DNA of 64,000 nt from Pohlia nutans (lineage: Eukaryota > Streptophyta > Bryopsida > Bryales > Mniaceae), in the NCBI GenBank assembly GCA_022496805.1, contig CM040089.1, forward strand, positions 37,122,372-37,186,371. The letters run 5' to 3'. This document shows, piece after piece, positions 11,121 to 23,503 of this stretch. Numbering within the stretch: the first letter of the stretch is position 1; each line of letters opens with the position of its first letter. The notes beneath the pieces were generated by a model. That model was not told where the DNA came from. It ran no database searches and saw nothing but the letters and a program-made list of their open reading frames with translations. Position numbers and translations under genes: made by a program.

Positions 11121-11479
11121 GGCCGCTTCACACTATGACCATCCAAGTCGAGAGGCCGTGGGATCGAGTGGCTAATCTTTGTTGAGAGTCCAAAGAAATG
11201 GGCTGAAATAGGCAATAAAATATATTTTTGTTTTTTATGAAAAAAAATCGACGGCCTCTTGACCATAGTTTGGGTTTTCTTTCTTGTCCGACCCAAACTT
11301 CCTTCGAGAGTCCGTCGCCTTGATCAAAAAGTGTTGCCATGTAGGCATTTTGGAGAACGACAACCTTTGGACTTTGGCCTCTAGTGTGAAGGGTCGAGAG
11401 GCCGAATTCTTGATTTCTTGCCATCTAATTGGTAGAAATCGACGGCCTTTCAACCTTTGGCCATAGTGTGAAGCAACCC
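11121..11479. mobile_element. Tourist-like (PIF/Harbinger) MITE, copy 1
   Basis: The ends are GGGCCGCTTCACACTATGAC and CATAGTGTGAAGCAACCC, flanked by the 3-bp target duplication TAA (11118-11120 and 11480-11482). Inner arms share GAGAGGCCG / CGGCCT motifs. A related element with TTA duplication is at 56655-57013. Overlapping open frames on the minus strand are by-products of the arms. Confidence 0.8.
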
Positions 11480-11482
11480 TAA

Positions 11483-11750
11483 ACCCCCCCCCTCGGTGTT
11501 AATGCAAGCACTATTCACCCATGGGCCCCATTTTCTGAAATTTTCATTTTGGACAACCTAGGGTCTTTTTTGGCAATTGTTTTTACAAATTTAAGGCCTA
11601 TAGCCCCAAGTTAATTTGGGAAGACCCCCTTGGGAATTTTAAACCTTGGGAAGAGGGGTTTTTTTTTAAGGTGGGCCCCTACATGCACAAAATAGGGGGT
11701 AGTTTTTGTCCTCTTGCATTAACGTCAAGGGGAGATTTAGAGTGGGGGAT
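11483..11750. mobile_element. Copy of the 23.5-kb Mutator-like MITE
   Basis: The interior is homologous to 23504-23781. Shared segments include ATGGGCCCC.TTTTCTGAAATTT, TTTTTTGGCAA, AAGGTGGGCCC.TACA and GGGGGATTT. The ends (CCTCGGTGTTAATGC and GCATTAACGTCAAGG) are more decayed than in the other copy, and the target duplication is not clear. Confidence 0.7.
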
Positions 11751-13682
11751 TTTTTTATATATGGGAATGATATGGTCATGAAAGATATTCACTTGCAGTT
11801 ATGGACACAAGGCACCAATCATAAGGTTCTTTAGCCCTTACAAGGGTTCACCTTTTTGCTCTCACTACATGAAAAAAAAAGAATTCAGAACGTGTAATTC
11901 TTGAGGTGGGGCTGCTGTGGACTTCCAACTCTCTACCGTCATTCCGTATCTAAAGAATTACATGGCATGTCCAATATTCTAAAATCCGCTACAACGATTC
12001 TTGTGCAACGATTTTTATTCATAGGTACAACTTTCAATGTTCTACTAATGAACTTTATAATAATAGTTGATGTATTCCACGAGCATTCCTTGGTCAATAC
12101 TGCACAACAATTGTACCTTATTCGATCGCTAGGATTGGAAAAATAATAATTATAAAAAGAGAAGCCCAAATTTCTAGGAAAATATTCTTTAAAAAAACAT
12201 GTTTATTCTACTAAAAAAGAGAATCGTAGATAACATCTACATAATCTTTCAAAAAAATTACATCATTTGGACCAAAAAAATTATTTGGCATGACCTACCA
12301 ATCCTAATGGCCAAGTACCATCAAGTTAGAGATGTCTATCATTTGAAAAGTTGAAACCATGTGCAGGAAATTTTGCTTCATGTTTCCAACACCAAACCAT
12401 GTGTCCAAGGAGGGGATAAGGTGGACACACCTATCAACATCCAATTCCACGTTCATGTATTGGCAGTGTACATTCTAGAACACAAATGTAAACCTCTGGT
12501 ACATGAGGGCTTAATTGTTAAAGAAATGGTAATTGGTGTGTTTACCTTACTAGGACTAAGCAAGAGTAATGTAATATTACTCCTCTTCTAGTTTTTAATA
12601 CTAAAAAATTTACATTTCTCCCCTATTTATCCTCGGTACCTGTCTTCGGATCTATGCGCAATACAACATAAAATTTGACGCATAGATTTGACCTTTGCAA
12701 TCAAGTTCGATTTGCCAAAAATGTGAGTTTTAGTTTCATGCACTTGCTACTCTCCAAGAGAATTTTTTTTGAGGTGTGACTGTGGCAAATAGTCCAAAGA
12801 TGGCGACTTTCATTCAAACAATTTATGGTGGTATACATAGTATTCCTCCACAAAACAATGAATATTTTTAAAAACAAATTATCTAATCCATTCTAAATTA
12901 AGTTGGCGACATTGTCAACGAAGATGTCATGGAGAGATTTTCGGGGGTGTTTCAAATGTCACTGAGTGCAAGTGTTGTGGTTCTACAGGTGGGTGCGAAC
13001 AATCAAAATTATATGTATCCTATTGAATACCACAATTCTTGGGAGTGGCCTAGATTGTTACCCTAAAAGCTTCAACTAAAGATCGGATGTCCTATCATGT
13101 TGTTTTGAAATATTTCTCCAAAAAGGGCTTTGTAATGGCTCTCGACTTATAGTCACACATCCAAGCAATCGTATCATCAAAGCCCAAATTTTAACTGGAA
13201 GCCATGCCGAGGAAACTACATTCATTCCAAGAATTATACTACAACCAACAACAAGAGAAGTATCTTTCAAATTCACAAGACGACAATTTATTGTAAAATT
13301 GGTTTTTTCAATGACAATCAACATATCTCAAGGTTAAACATGTAGGTGTAGATTTGCAGACCCTAATGTTCTCCCGTGGTCAATTGTATGTAGCACTTTC
13401 TCGGACAACATCCATTTTTTGTTAAATGTGGTTCTCTTTGAACATGTACAAAAACAATGAGCATTGTGTATTTGGAAGTGTTAATATAAATTCCATATGT
13501 GGAAAATTTCCTACAGGTACTGGAGTCATTTTTTTAAATGCAAAACTCTACTAAATCAAACCACACTAAATCAATGAATTTTACACTTTGATCAACAAGA
13601 CATGACATAATTAAAGTGAAAATAGATCCTACAGGGAACACTTGGACCAACTACACAAGGCCACATTAGTGTTTGAAAATAA
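11751..13682. other. AT-rich intergenic stretch
   Basis: No gene of recognisable family and no long inverted repeat was seen on either strand. Short open frames around 11901-12169 and 12361-12591 lack codon bias and splice context. Confidence 0.4.
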
Positions 13683-14010
13683 AGTCTAAGCTAAATTGGA
13701 TTATGAGGATAACACTCAATTCTCAACAACTATCGAGAATTAACAAGGATAACTTAGAAAACATCTTGTGTATACAATTTTCATCACCGCTTTTATTATC
13801 AATTATTTTTTAAATCGATCCAAGATTTGAATTTAAAAAGAAAGAAGCTAAATTGGATTATGTGGAAAACACTTATTTTTTAAACAAACTATCAAGGTTT
13901 AACAAAGGCAATATCGAAAACATCCTATATATACGATTTTCATCAACACTTTTATTCTATCTTTTCTTTCTAGAATTGACCTAAAATTTGAATTTATGGT
14001 GACAAAAATG
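13683..14010. repeat. Diverged tandem duplication, about 165-bp unit
   Basis: Two head-to-tail units share AAGCTAAATTGGATTATG, CTATCGAGAATTAACAA versus CTATCAAGGTTTAACAA, AGAAAACATC, ATTTTCATCA and GATTTGAATTT versus AATTTGAATTT. Units run about 13687-13850 and 13851-14000. No coding capacity. Confidence 0.65.
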
Positions 14011-14820
14011 ACCAACACATCTATTACTTTCACATTGTACGCCCGATTGTACGCCCAAAAGCTATGAAACAACTTTGGTGTACCCCTACTTGTCAAGAGT
14101 TTTCCGACAATATCAAGTACACAGTCAGTGATCTCACCACTCGAGACATCTCAATATAACATACAAACAAACAAACTACCCTCTTTAATAGTAGGATAAT
14201 AACTAATATAATATAAAGGCATAGGTAGTGTCAATATCATAAACGTAAAAATTTCTTAAAAAAAATATTTTAAATTAACATATCACTTGAAGCTACAATC
14301 ATATCATTCAAATATATGTTATAACTTTCAAATATATAAAGTACATGTTTTTAATTTTAGGTCATCAACAATTTTATGAAAGGTGGTTTATGCACATGAA
14401 ACAGGCAATTCCCTATTTTTGCACTTGACCAAATGCAATCATTTTGGAACTTAATTCTGCAAAAAAAGAAAATTTATCAAAAAATTGATGAAAAAACATT
14501 GATTTCTTTTTTTGTTGAAACTTGTAGTATATTGCAATAAAACACTAATATTTCAAATTTTATCATAACAAAATTTGAATTTCATTTATTTTTAAAATTG
14601 CAAGAGTGACTATTTAAAAACTATTACAGATTATGAATAGAATAAGACACTATAATACCAGTGCCAGAGTGTATGGGAGAAGACATGATTTTTTTCTTCT
14701 TATTTTCCTTTTTCTTATTTCTTTTCTTGTATGTTAAAAAGTATATAAGGGTGTGTGGCACCTTCCTCCATCTTTCAAAACAACACTCAAATGCTGCGTA
14801 ACCTCAATCCCTCCGCCACG

Positions 14821-14821
14821 C

Positions 14822-14855
<34 letters not shown>

Positions 14856-14872
14856 GTTATTTTATTTATTTA
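14821..14872 (+). repeat. (TTA)n microsatellite followed by T-rich tract
   Basis: About ten TTA/ATT repeats run into T-rich sequence up to about 14910. Open frames of poly-Leu and poly-Tyr here are artefacts of the repeat. Confidence 0.9.
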
Positions 14873-15208
14873 TTGTCTTTTTTTTTTGGTTTTTTTTTTT
14901 TTTTTTTTGGAGGTATATGTCCTCTATCACCTTGTCGGGTACACTCAGCCCATCCGCTATATTTCTTTTTTAATTTTTAATTTTATTTTCTGGGTTTTCC
15001 GGGGCTAAGGGTCTGCGCGCGGACCCTCTTTCATCCTCACCTCAAACGACTCCTCAAAAGAACATCTATATGTTCTCCCATTCTTTCATGGCCTCCTTAT
15101 ATACTCTTGAGGCGGCTATGAGAGGATATGAAAGAACATATGCATGTTTTCTTTACGAAAGGAAGAAAGCAAAGGGGCGGCTATGTATCATTAGCGACCC
15201 GCAAAAAG

Positions 15209-15261
15209 TGTATATATATATATATATATATATAGATATATATATATATATATATAGATAT

Positions 15262-15312
<51 letters not shown>
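15209..15312 (+). repeat. (TA)n microsatellite, about 100 bp
   Basis: The run is nearly uninterrupted TA, broken by a few GATA units near 15232-15265. Its Tyr-Ile open frames on both strands are spurious. Confidence 0.95.
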
Positions 15313-15313
<1 letters not shown>

Positions 15314-15368
15314 AAAAAGAGATAGATAAATGTGTAATGGTTTTTTTTTTGTTTTTTTTTGTGTGCAG

Positions 15369-15742
15369 GTGATTGAGTGTGCATGGTTGCGCATTCTTTT
15401 TCCTCATTTTCTTAGTGCATTTGGAAGCCCCGTTGGAGTTGACAAGGATGTTGTTCATGTGGAATTTCATGGATTCTGTATAGGGGAGTGAATCGCTCGG
15501 CTCGTTGTTCTGACGAGTTTGGTCCAAGAGGTTGGACAATCTATCTTGATAACACAGTAAAGAAATGTCATGGTGGAGTTGCTATTTGGAGGAAGGAAGC
15601 AACAACTCCAACAATGGCGCTATATGATTGCGTGTGGATGAAGCATATTACTATTACAAATGAAGCAAAGTCGCACATACTTGAATATGTTGCAATGCAA
15701 ATTGAAAGCATGGGTGACAAGAGGTTGCTAAATGCTTACTAG
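15369..15742 (+). pseudogene. Unrecognised coding-like fragment, probably broken
   Basis: A strong acceptor-like sequence (T-tract then GTGTGCAG, ending at 15368) leads into a readable frame starting [19 protein letters not shown] that stops at 15491. A second frame, 15488-15742, reads on with protein-like composition ([31 protein letters not shown]) and ends in a stop. The two would need one frameshift to join. No upstream exon was found across the microsatellite. I do not recognise the family. It could be a decayed terminal exon, a captured gene fragment or chance. Confidence 0.3.
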
Positions 15743-15796
15743 AGTAGATGAGCACATTACTATATAGTATGTTATTTTCTAGTTTAGTTGTCAAGG

Positions 15797-16063
15797 TACC
15801 GTAGTAACATAGCAGGTTCGTCCAAAAATAATTCTAAAAATAAAAAACGTAAAAATTAGAAAATTATGAAGACAGAAAAACTAAAATAGAATAAATTAGT
15901 TTTCGCAATATTTTGTTATTTCTAAGCTATTTAAGGTCATTTTTACTGATTTTTTGCTAAAAAACAAAAATTGAGAAATTCAGTTTTTGAGAGGCGAACC
16001 TTATTTTTTCAAAAAAATAAATATTCGTTCGCCAGGTGGCGAACTTGCTATGGTGTTACGGTA
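15797..16063. mobile_element. TACCGTAGTA-ended MITE, copy 1
   Basis: The ends are TACCGTAGTAACATAGC and GCTATGGTGTTACGGTA. The interior matches the copy at 34787-35050 (AAAAACGTAAAAA, AAATAGAATAAATTA, TATTCGT). No coding capacity. Confidence 0.75.
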
Positions 16064-17560
16064 TTGATTTAAAAGTTTGTACTATTCTTATAAATCGTAA
16101 ACAAGTAAAGTGTTTTTATATACTAAAATGCATATTGAAAACATATTTGTCTATTTGTGGCCTACTTCCAATTGCTTACAATATGTTTATATGGTTTTGT
16201 AAGATGTGTACTTAACCTCTTGTTTGAGAACTCTAACTTCTTGTATTTTTCTAATATACTATGTGTCAAGACCAATTTCAAAAGAGAGTTTTGTTGCATA
16301 TATCTAGAATTCAATTAGAAAATATTCAAAGCACAAGTAATGACTTTTTCAAAAAAGAAAAATGACTCAACAATTTCCAAATCATCCTTTTTGCAACCAG
16401 ATTTTAAAATTAAAAAAAAGATTGGCCAAAATTTTAATGCAATTTCTACTCATCAAAATTTTTAATGCGCCCGAAAACCAAGTGCATGATTATATGGCCA
16501 AGTGCAAAAATAGGGAATCGGATGTTATGAATAAAATGGAAATCCAATAGTTCCATGCAACATTTATAATGTCTTTAAATGAACCATGATAGGAAAACAA
16601 CAAAAACAAATCCTTCATTTAATCATATATCCACAACAATGTAGATTATAATTTCAAAAAATGGGTCCAAGCGCGATAAAGGGAACAAAAAAATGTATCT
16701 TTTTTACCTCACTTTGTCCATGTATAAGTATGAAGGAGAAAAGTGGGGTTTGAAATGATAATTCCTTCAATTTAGAAAGACCGCTTCTAAAACGTTGGCA
16801 TAGAAGTCAATATTGATACTTGTATATTGAGAGTGGTGAAAATGATGGAATTTTGTGTGCCCTTTGTCCATATAAGTTGTTTCAGTGTTATGCAAAATGA
16901 AGCAAAAGTTCAACAAAAATTATGCAAAGTGAAGACAAAATAGAAACGGTTTGTAGAGTTCAATTTAAGACATACTTTAACATATTTTTTTATACAATTA
17001 AATAAAGTTAGAAGCTTCAAAATGAATTTGAATGGTAGAAATGAGATCTTTACTTTCCACTCGTTTTTAAACATTCAAATTGAACAAAATTTAATGCATT
17101 GGATTGCATTAGTATATATTAACTTTACAAACATAGAAAATATAATCACACCATTTTTATATTATACTTACATCCCCTTTTCTTATTTTATGTCTACTTT
17201 TCTTGCTTTGAAAAGTGCACACTCAAAGTTCACTTTACAATGTTCGCAGCCAAATATATTTACATTTTTAATAAAAGGAAATCAGTCTAAAATATTTTAT
17301 ATTAAAATTGTAATAAAAAATTTAATTAATTAAATATAACCATTCACTAAATCAACAATATTTATAGTTAATAGTTTATATATTTATACTTTATAGTTAA
17401 TAGTTGTATAAAGTTTTAGTTAGTGTAGATCATTTCTTAAAATTTAAATAGTATAAACATGTTTCAAAACTTAATAAAACTATTAATGAGTTTTCAAAAC
17501 ATTTTTCTATTTTGAGATTAAACATTATCTCTCATAGCCACTTATATCCGGCAACCCCTA
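16064..17560. other. AT-rich intergenic stretch
   Basis: No gene or repeat recognised. Short AT-rich frames (for example 17022-17333) have no family resemblance. Confidence 0.4.
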
Positions 17561-17779
17561 CATAACATAATAGAGCAGTGTAATGAAGCACCTTTTTGAA
17601 AATTGGATCAAAAGAGAATCTTCACTTAGATCCATTTTTTAAAGTAATGAAGGAATGCCATTTGTATTCCAATTTTTGTTGGGACTACTGTGTCATTACC
17701 ACGTAAACTTAGTTTCTAATTATAATTAGATTGTGGTCCCATTGCAAGAGGGTGTTGACCATTGCTCTATTATGCTATG
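17561..17779. mobile_element. MITE with CATARCATAATAGAGC ends, copy 1
   Basis: The ends CATAACATAATAGAGCA and TGCTCTATTATGCTATG are inverted. The interior shares GAATCTTCACTTAG and AATACAAATGGCATT (inverted) with the copy at 51868-52086. No coding capacity. Confidence 0.75.
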
Positions 17780-17821
17780 TACCAGGACCGATTGTACTAT
17801 GCTATTTAGAGTAGTTTTATT

Positions 17822-18245
17822 CCATTGTTCCCTTTTTTTTTTACACAAATAAAAGAGAACCCTTTACTACACGAAAGAATCAAGATAACATACAAACCCA
17901 TCTCGCCACGTCCGGCGAGACCGATGGACACCTAGACCTTGCTAATCGAGCTAAAACTAGGACCGCTAAGGTTCCAACAAGGTTGGATCCCATCCCACTT
18001 AGCAAACAACCTCTTCCTGCACCACAGGGACTGAAACTGAAGCAGAATTTGGGCCATCTTCTTTGGTTTGTTGATGCTCTTCTGTATGTCGGCTTGGGCT
18101 TGTGCCCAGGCCATTCTCCTGTAGTCCACCATCTCCAGCCAAACTCTGCAACAAACTTCCATTGTCCCTTTGCCCAGTGGGCACTGGGTCACTGACATTA
18201 CGAATAGACACTTTATTCACACCGGCCTTGAAAGAGGACCGGAGT
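17822..18245 (-). mobile_element. 5'-truncated retroposon with oligo(A) tail
   Basis: On the minus strand the sequence ends GGGTTTGTATG...TAGTAAAGGGTTCTCTTTTATTTGTGT followed by a run of A (17829-17837). The same 3' module occurs at 27334-27423, 29665-29815, 30375-30437 and 55450-55490. The upstream part (to about 18245) has an open minus-strand frame containing SIRNVSDPVPTGQRD, which recurs in the CACTA element at 57187-57454. I cannot tell whether this part is LINE-derived or a captured gene piece. Confidence 0.55.
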
Positions 18246-18500
18246 TTATATCTATATCTATATGTACCAGGACCGCACCAGAGCTTTATCAGAAACTTAT
18301 CCAAGCCTTACCAGAACTCCTCCGCCCAAACCTCCGCCGTCGTGAGCCTCTCCTGACACCCAACGCCCTTTTTGCCCCCAAATGACATCCACCGATTCCT
18401 CGCGAGCTATTGCAAGCTTTTCCAGAATCAGAAAACTAAAGAGATCTTTATTGAACAATCACTTCACTGAACAATCATTTTCACAGGAAGGTCGAGAAAC

Positions 18501-18518
18501 ATGCTGTTTTTGAGGTAA
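18501..18518 (+). promoter_or_regulatory. Possible five-codon uORF in the FBPase leader
   Basis: An ATG followed by four sense codons and TAA lies 29 bases upstream of the FBPase start. It matters only if the transcript begins 5' of 18501, which the sequence alone does not show. Confidence 0.3.
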
Positions 18519-18546
18519 CTGGCCATTTGCAGAGCAAATCTCAGTT

Positions 18547-21169
18547 ATGGCGACAGCGCACGCAGCTCACGCAGCTCGAACCTGGACGTCCAGAACTGAT
18601 CTATTGAAGAATGGCTTGCACCTCATGCCATCCCCAGGAAAATTCAGAGCTCGTCCTAAAGCTAATCCGAGCGTTCGGCATTCGGCGAGAGCAGCCGTGA
18701 AAGTGGACAGCCCAGCGAGCTCGTTGCCGTTGAAGAAGAGGAGCCAGTACGACATCACGACGTTCACAATGTGGTTGATTCGGCAGGAGCAAGACGGGGC
18801 CACCATTGACGGGGAATTGGCCATCGTGTTGTCCAGTATCGCCCTGGCGTGCAAGCAGATCGCGTCGCTGGTGCAGCGCGCGGGGATTTCGAATCTGACG
18901 GGGTTGCAAGGGGTGGAGAATGTCCAAGGCGAGGAGCAGAAGAAGCTGGACGTGATCTCGAACGAGGTCAGTGCGCGCTCTGTCTGAGCTGAGCTTAATT
19001 AGGGTTTGGTGTTGGCGATGAACGAACGGGTTGGTTTTTAGTTAGGGTTTGCAGGGGTTGATGTTGGTAATTTGAGGTGCGTGATTTCGTGCAGGTATTT
19101 TCGAATTGCCTGCGCTCGAACGGGCGCACGGGCATTATCGCGAGCGAGGAAGAAGACGTGCCCGTGGCGGTGGAGGAGAGCTTCTCAGGGAACTACGTGG
19201 TGGTGTTCGACCCTTTGGATGGCTCCGCCAACATCGACGCCGCCGTGTCCACGGGCTCTATCTTCGGCATTTATGCCGGCAACGAGGAATGCTTGACCAA
19301 TCTCGCAGACGACGACCTCACTGTACGTCAGTTTCCATCTCTAGCACAGTCCAATCTTGTCAATCTTAGGGTTTCAAATTCAGCGGTGGACTGTTTTTCA
19401 TCAGCTATCGTAATTCGATACATGTTTCCGTCTCTGCATGTGACATTCTATTCCCAGGAAAAGAATTAGGGTTTGGACGATTCCTCTCCTGAAACTTGGG
19501 CTCCGTTTCCTGTTTGACCCAATCTTTCTGGGAGACCCTTATCTCAGCAGCAGAGTTAAATTTAGAAACTGTCGTGGTTATTTGAAACGTTTCCATTTCG
19601 AATCAGAGCACGATCGTCTTCATGCATGTGACATTCTATTATCAAGAAAAGAAAGAACTAGGGTTTGGACGATTCATCTGATGAAACGCTGGTTCAATTG
19701 CAGTTTGACCTAATTTCTCAGTCGCTGGTATCCTCGCATTTCTTGCTAAAAATCGAGGTCCCGGTTTGACTTGAGAAGACTTGCAAATCACCGTCGGGAT
19801 TGCTCGAAGTTCGATTTGCTGTCTGACTGTGCAAATGGCTTTCGTTTGATTCTACAGATAGACGAGGTAGCGCAGAACTGCGTGGTGAACGTTTGCCAAC
19901 CCGGCAGCAACCTGCTGGCTGCGGGGTACTGCATGTACTCAAGCTCGGTGGTGCTGGTGCTGTCAGTGGGCGATGGCGTCTACGGATTTACGCTGGACCC
20001 ACTATACGGGGAGTTTGTGCTCACGCACGAGAAGATACAAATTCCCAAGAACACGAAGAAGCTGTACTCGTTCAATGAGGGCAGGTACGAGCTCTGGGAC
20101 GACAAGGTCAAGAGTTACGTCGACAGCTTGAAGGTGCCGGACGCTGACGGCGAGACCTACTCGTGCCGCTACATCGGCAGCCTGGTGGTGGATTTCCACC
20201 GGACGCTGCTGTATGGAGGCATTTATGGCTACCCCCGAGATGCCAACAGCCCCAACAGCAAGCTCAAGTTGCTTTACGAGTGTGCTCCCATGAGTTACTT
20301 GGTTGAGCAGGCCGGTGGGAAAAGCTCCGATGGTCAACGCAGGATTTTGGACATCCAACCTAAAGAGGTATAATATAATTCCCGATGATTTTAATTTATT
20401 TCTCCTTTTTGCAAAATGGTTTGTTGTGAAATGCAACAATGTGCGTTCTTGTCTTTGATGTTTGTGTTCGTCAAGTTCATGTTGCTCCAAATTCTTGAAC
20501 ATGAGAGTTTGGAGACAGTAGTGTAAAGGATTTGCTGTGCAGACTTGGCAACAAAGTGTATTAATACAAATCGGCTACATGTAGAATAACGGACCTTCAT
20601 AAATTACAAATCCTATGGAGCGGAGCGATTTGACTTTGTGATGAGGCTAAAACTGCTGCGAGGTCGTGTAGGCACTTCTACTTAATATTGAATAAAAAAA
20701 ATTGGGTGTAGGATCCCACATTGACCTTTGGTTTTTATAAATACACTGAGGTATGCTATTCTACACATTTCCCTAAAAATTAAAGGTTAATGATATCATC
20801 CTCCAGGGGATCCCATTTTGGGAGTTTTCATTAGAACCTAAGCATGATGGTCTGCATGGCTTAGCGGTTGTTCCAGACTTATCACAAACTCCACTTTGTA
20901 GGGTTTGTGATTTATAGGGAACCTCTGGTCATCAAAGCATTGGGATTGGACGCACGAAAGAAACCCTATAGTATGCTAGGTTTCCTCCTCCAGGTCCTCT
21001 TTTAGTATAAACCAGCCTTAGTGTTTTTTAATGACTGTACTTTTTTGAATTTGAGCAAGAAGCTAACAATGTGCTGTGTGAGTGGATTGCTGTGCAGGTT
21101 CACCAACGATGTCCGCTGTACTTTGGCAGTCCTGAAGAGGTGGACAAGGTGGTGAGTTTCTTAGCTTGA
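18547..21169 (+). CDS. FBP1: Chloroplast fructose-1,6-bisphosphatase (redox-regulated type), 4 exons
   Basis: This Calvin-cycle enzyme hydrolyses fructose-1,6-bisphosphate in the stroma. Exons are 18547-18966, 19095-19322, 19858-20367 and 21098-21169, all with phase-0 GT-AG junctions, giving 409 residues, the usual length. Residues 1-58 are Ala/Arg/Ser-rich and acid-poor, as in a transit peptide. Family features include the metal site VVVFDPLDGS (Asp179, Asp182), RYIGSLVVDFHRTLLYGG and Glu366 in VEQAGG. The three regulatory-loop cysteines of the thioredoxin-controlled form are present as Cys206, Cys224 and Cys229, so light activation is expected. Two oddities: the metal motif reads DPLDGSANID where Ser-Ser-Asn is usual, and the loop between the first two cysteines has 17 intervening residues, slightly shorter than in pea. 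The start fits the transit peptide and leaves the reading open. Confidence 0.96.
20845..21005 (+). repeat. Possible SINE-like segment in FBPase intron 3
   Basis: TGGCTTAGCGGTTG (20868-20881) matches a pol III A-box and is followed by palindromic sequence (CACAAACTCC...GGGTTTGTG). A clear B-box is missing and no second copy was found, so this is weak. Confidence 0.2.
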
Positions 21170-23479
21170 TCTGTGCACATCCTTGCAGGCTGTAAAATTT
21201 CCCTTGATTTCTGTGCTGTGATTTAGTCACAGGATTCTTCCTTAGACTCATTTTTTCTGTACACTAGATCTTGAAGCAGTGACCCATCGTTCATCTTTTC
21301 GTTAACTTCTAACTGCTGATTGAATGCCATATTTCTCACCTTCATGATTGCAAAACTGTGAACTGGATTGTATATGGCAGTTGGCATTGTTGTTAGGAAT
21401 GAGGTTACTGTATATGAGTCCGTGTTATAGAGTCTACCAAAACACTAGTAGAAAAGGGGTACTTGGGGCACCTATAGCTTGGCATCTATCTGCATCCATG
21501 TGGTAGAGTCAGGGCATCTCGCAGCCTAAACAGCCCTCCACCAAGGCCAACTGCATTCACCAGCAATTCCCACCCCACTGTGACCCACCAAATTTAAGTG
21601 CAGACCTAGGCAAACACCAACTATTTATAATACATGTAGTACAAAAGAATGAAATGTAATTGTGATCCTCTTTAAAAAGCACGTACTTTAACCTTTTTCC
21701 CTCATTTTTGGACACGGCTAGGGTGTTGAGAGCCACAATGCTAGGCCTCATTTTTGCCATCCTTTGTCACTACCATGTGGAAAATTGCTTCACGGCAGTG
21801 GATGTTCTTCGTAGTAAAGGTGAGTCCCCATGGGCCACCCGTGCCCACTTTGGAGTGTGGTGTCAACACTCTTCCCCATATCCTCATGCATAGTTATTGA
21901 AGGGAACTTGTAGTCATGTCCACACTCAATGCGGGCTGCCTCAAACCAAAAGCCACACCCGCCCTCAAGAATGGGTTCACTTTTTTTCTTTATTTATATT
22001 TTCACCATGAACATTATTGGCATACTTTGCAAAAAATATATTTCCACCATGAACAATACTAGCAGACTTTGCAAAAAATAGGTGCCACCATTTCAAGTAG
22101 GGACACACAATATCCATGAGACCTACTTTCCAATGAACAGTGCCCAAGTTCACCCGTTCTCACAAAGAGGGCACAGGTCTCCCATGGGAAGTGGCCCTAA
22201 CTAGGGGACCGAAGGTATTTTTTTTGAGGGGAAGAAATGAGAAGTTGAGAACAGAGTTGGGCGTGTATCTAATAAAAATAACTAAAAATAAATGAATCTT
22301 GATTTGGAGCTACAGTACACTGTTCAAGCTGCGTTCATTTCATGCCGAAGATGCCATACACGCCCACCACTGGTTGAGAACCCTGAGATACAATCTGCAA
22401 TAAAAATAGACCGAATTGTGCTTGAGCGCATTTGGTGTTGAGGAATGTCGGTTGGTCAGTGAACAGTGTCACAACTTGTCGCACGTATTGTATGAAGCTG
22501 GCCTAAACCTGGGGACTGGGGTACAGTAGCCAATTTTCTAGTACCTGGAAGCTATGCTCAGCTGCGACTGTTCATGAAATGAATCTGACCGGAGTTCTGG
22601 ACCAGGTTCACTCTCCAGCAGATTTTTAGAGCATTCCCACCCATGCATGCTAGGGTTAACTCTCTGAAATTATTCATCTATATTTGAAGGGCCCTTGCAC
22701 TCACACTCCCCCACCCTTGCATGCCCCTCACATATCAAAAGTGCGCATCAAATAGTCAATGGACCAATCACAAGTAGAATGTGAGGATATAGTCAACTAA
22801 ATAGTGATTTGAAGGCCCAATTTTTAACACGCTAGGATCCAAAGTCAAGAGGCATTTTGGAAGGGCCCTTGGCACTTTTCATCTACTTCTTGAGTGTAGG
22901 CCTGTTCACATACACCATTTTTGCTGCACGAATGCGTGCGTCATATAACTTTGAAGGAATATGAGGTAACTAGAAAAATCTAAAATAGGCAGAAAGGAAT
23001 TACACTACCGCAAGACAGAAAGCAACACAACGCAAAAAACGAACGGGACTATACTTGCGGTAGTGTATTGCAGTTGCACAGTGCTCAACAGTAGCTGCAG
23101 CAGGAAAAGACAAAGTTTTGAATATTTTTTTGTTTCTTCATTTTACCTCCCATCCTTTCAGGAATTCAAACGCAACAGTGGCACTAGGCTGGTGTGAATG
23201 GGCCATGTGAGAGACTCTGGAAGGGCATGGGTGGCCCTGCTTTTACAGCTTAGTGGACGTCGGTTTGGAGCATGACAGTTGCCCTCGAAGAACATTCTCA
23301 CTTTCTCAGTGCTTGCTTGCTTGCTTTCAAAAGCAAAAGATCCAGTAACTTAGTGTAAAATTATTGCTGCACTGAGAGAATCGTTGATACCAAGGTTGGA
23401 CCACTGACCTTTTCTCGCATGCCCGCCTGCTGCACGATCTCTCCTGCTGTTGGATTTTGACGATTTTCTTAAAACATTC
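21170..23479. other. FBPase 3' flank and repeat-derived intergenic DNA
   Basis: The first few hundred bases should hold the FBPase 3' UTR. CACTAGTAGAAAAGGGGTA at 21443 is one end of a CACTA-like element whose other end I could not find; its sister end is at 53889. A short inverted pair (ACACTACCGCAAG near 23003, CTTGCGGTAGTGT near 23055) forms a hairpin. No genes. Confidence 0.45.
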
Positions 23480-23503
23480 ATGGCCCGTTCATACCAGTCA
23501 CCC

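Noticed and set aside
15153..15539. 128-codon minus-strand and several Tyr/Ile-rich frames
   Set aside because: They are translations of the (TA)n microsatellite.
20002..20502. 166-codon minus-strand open frame
   Set aside because: Antisense shadow of FBPase exon 3.
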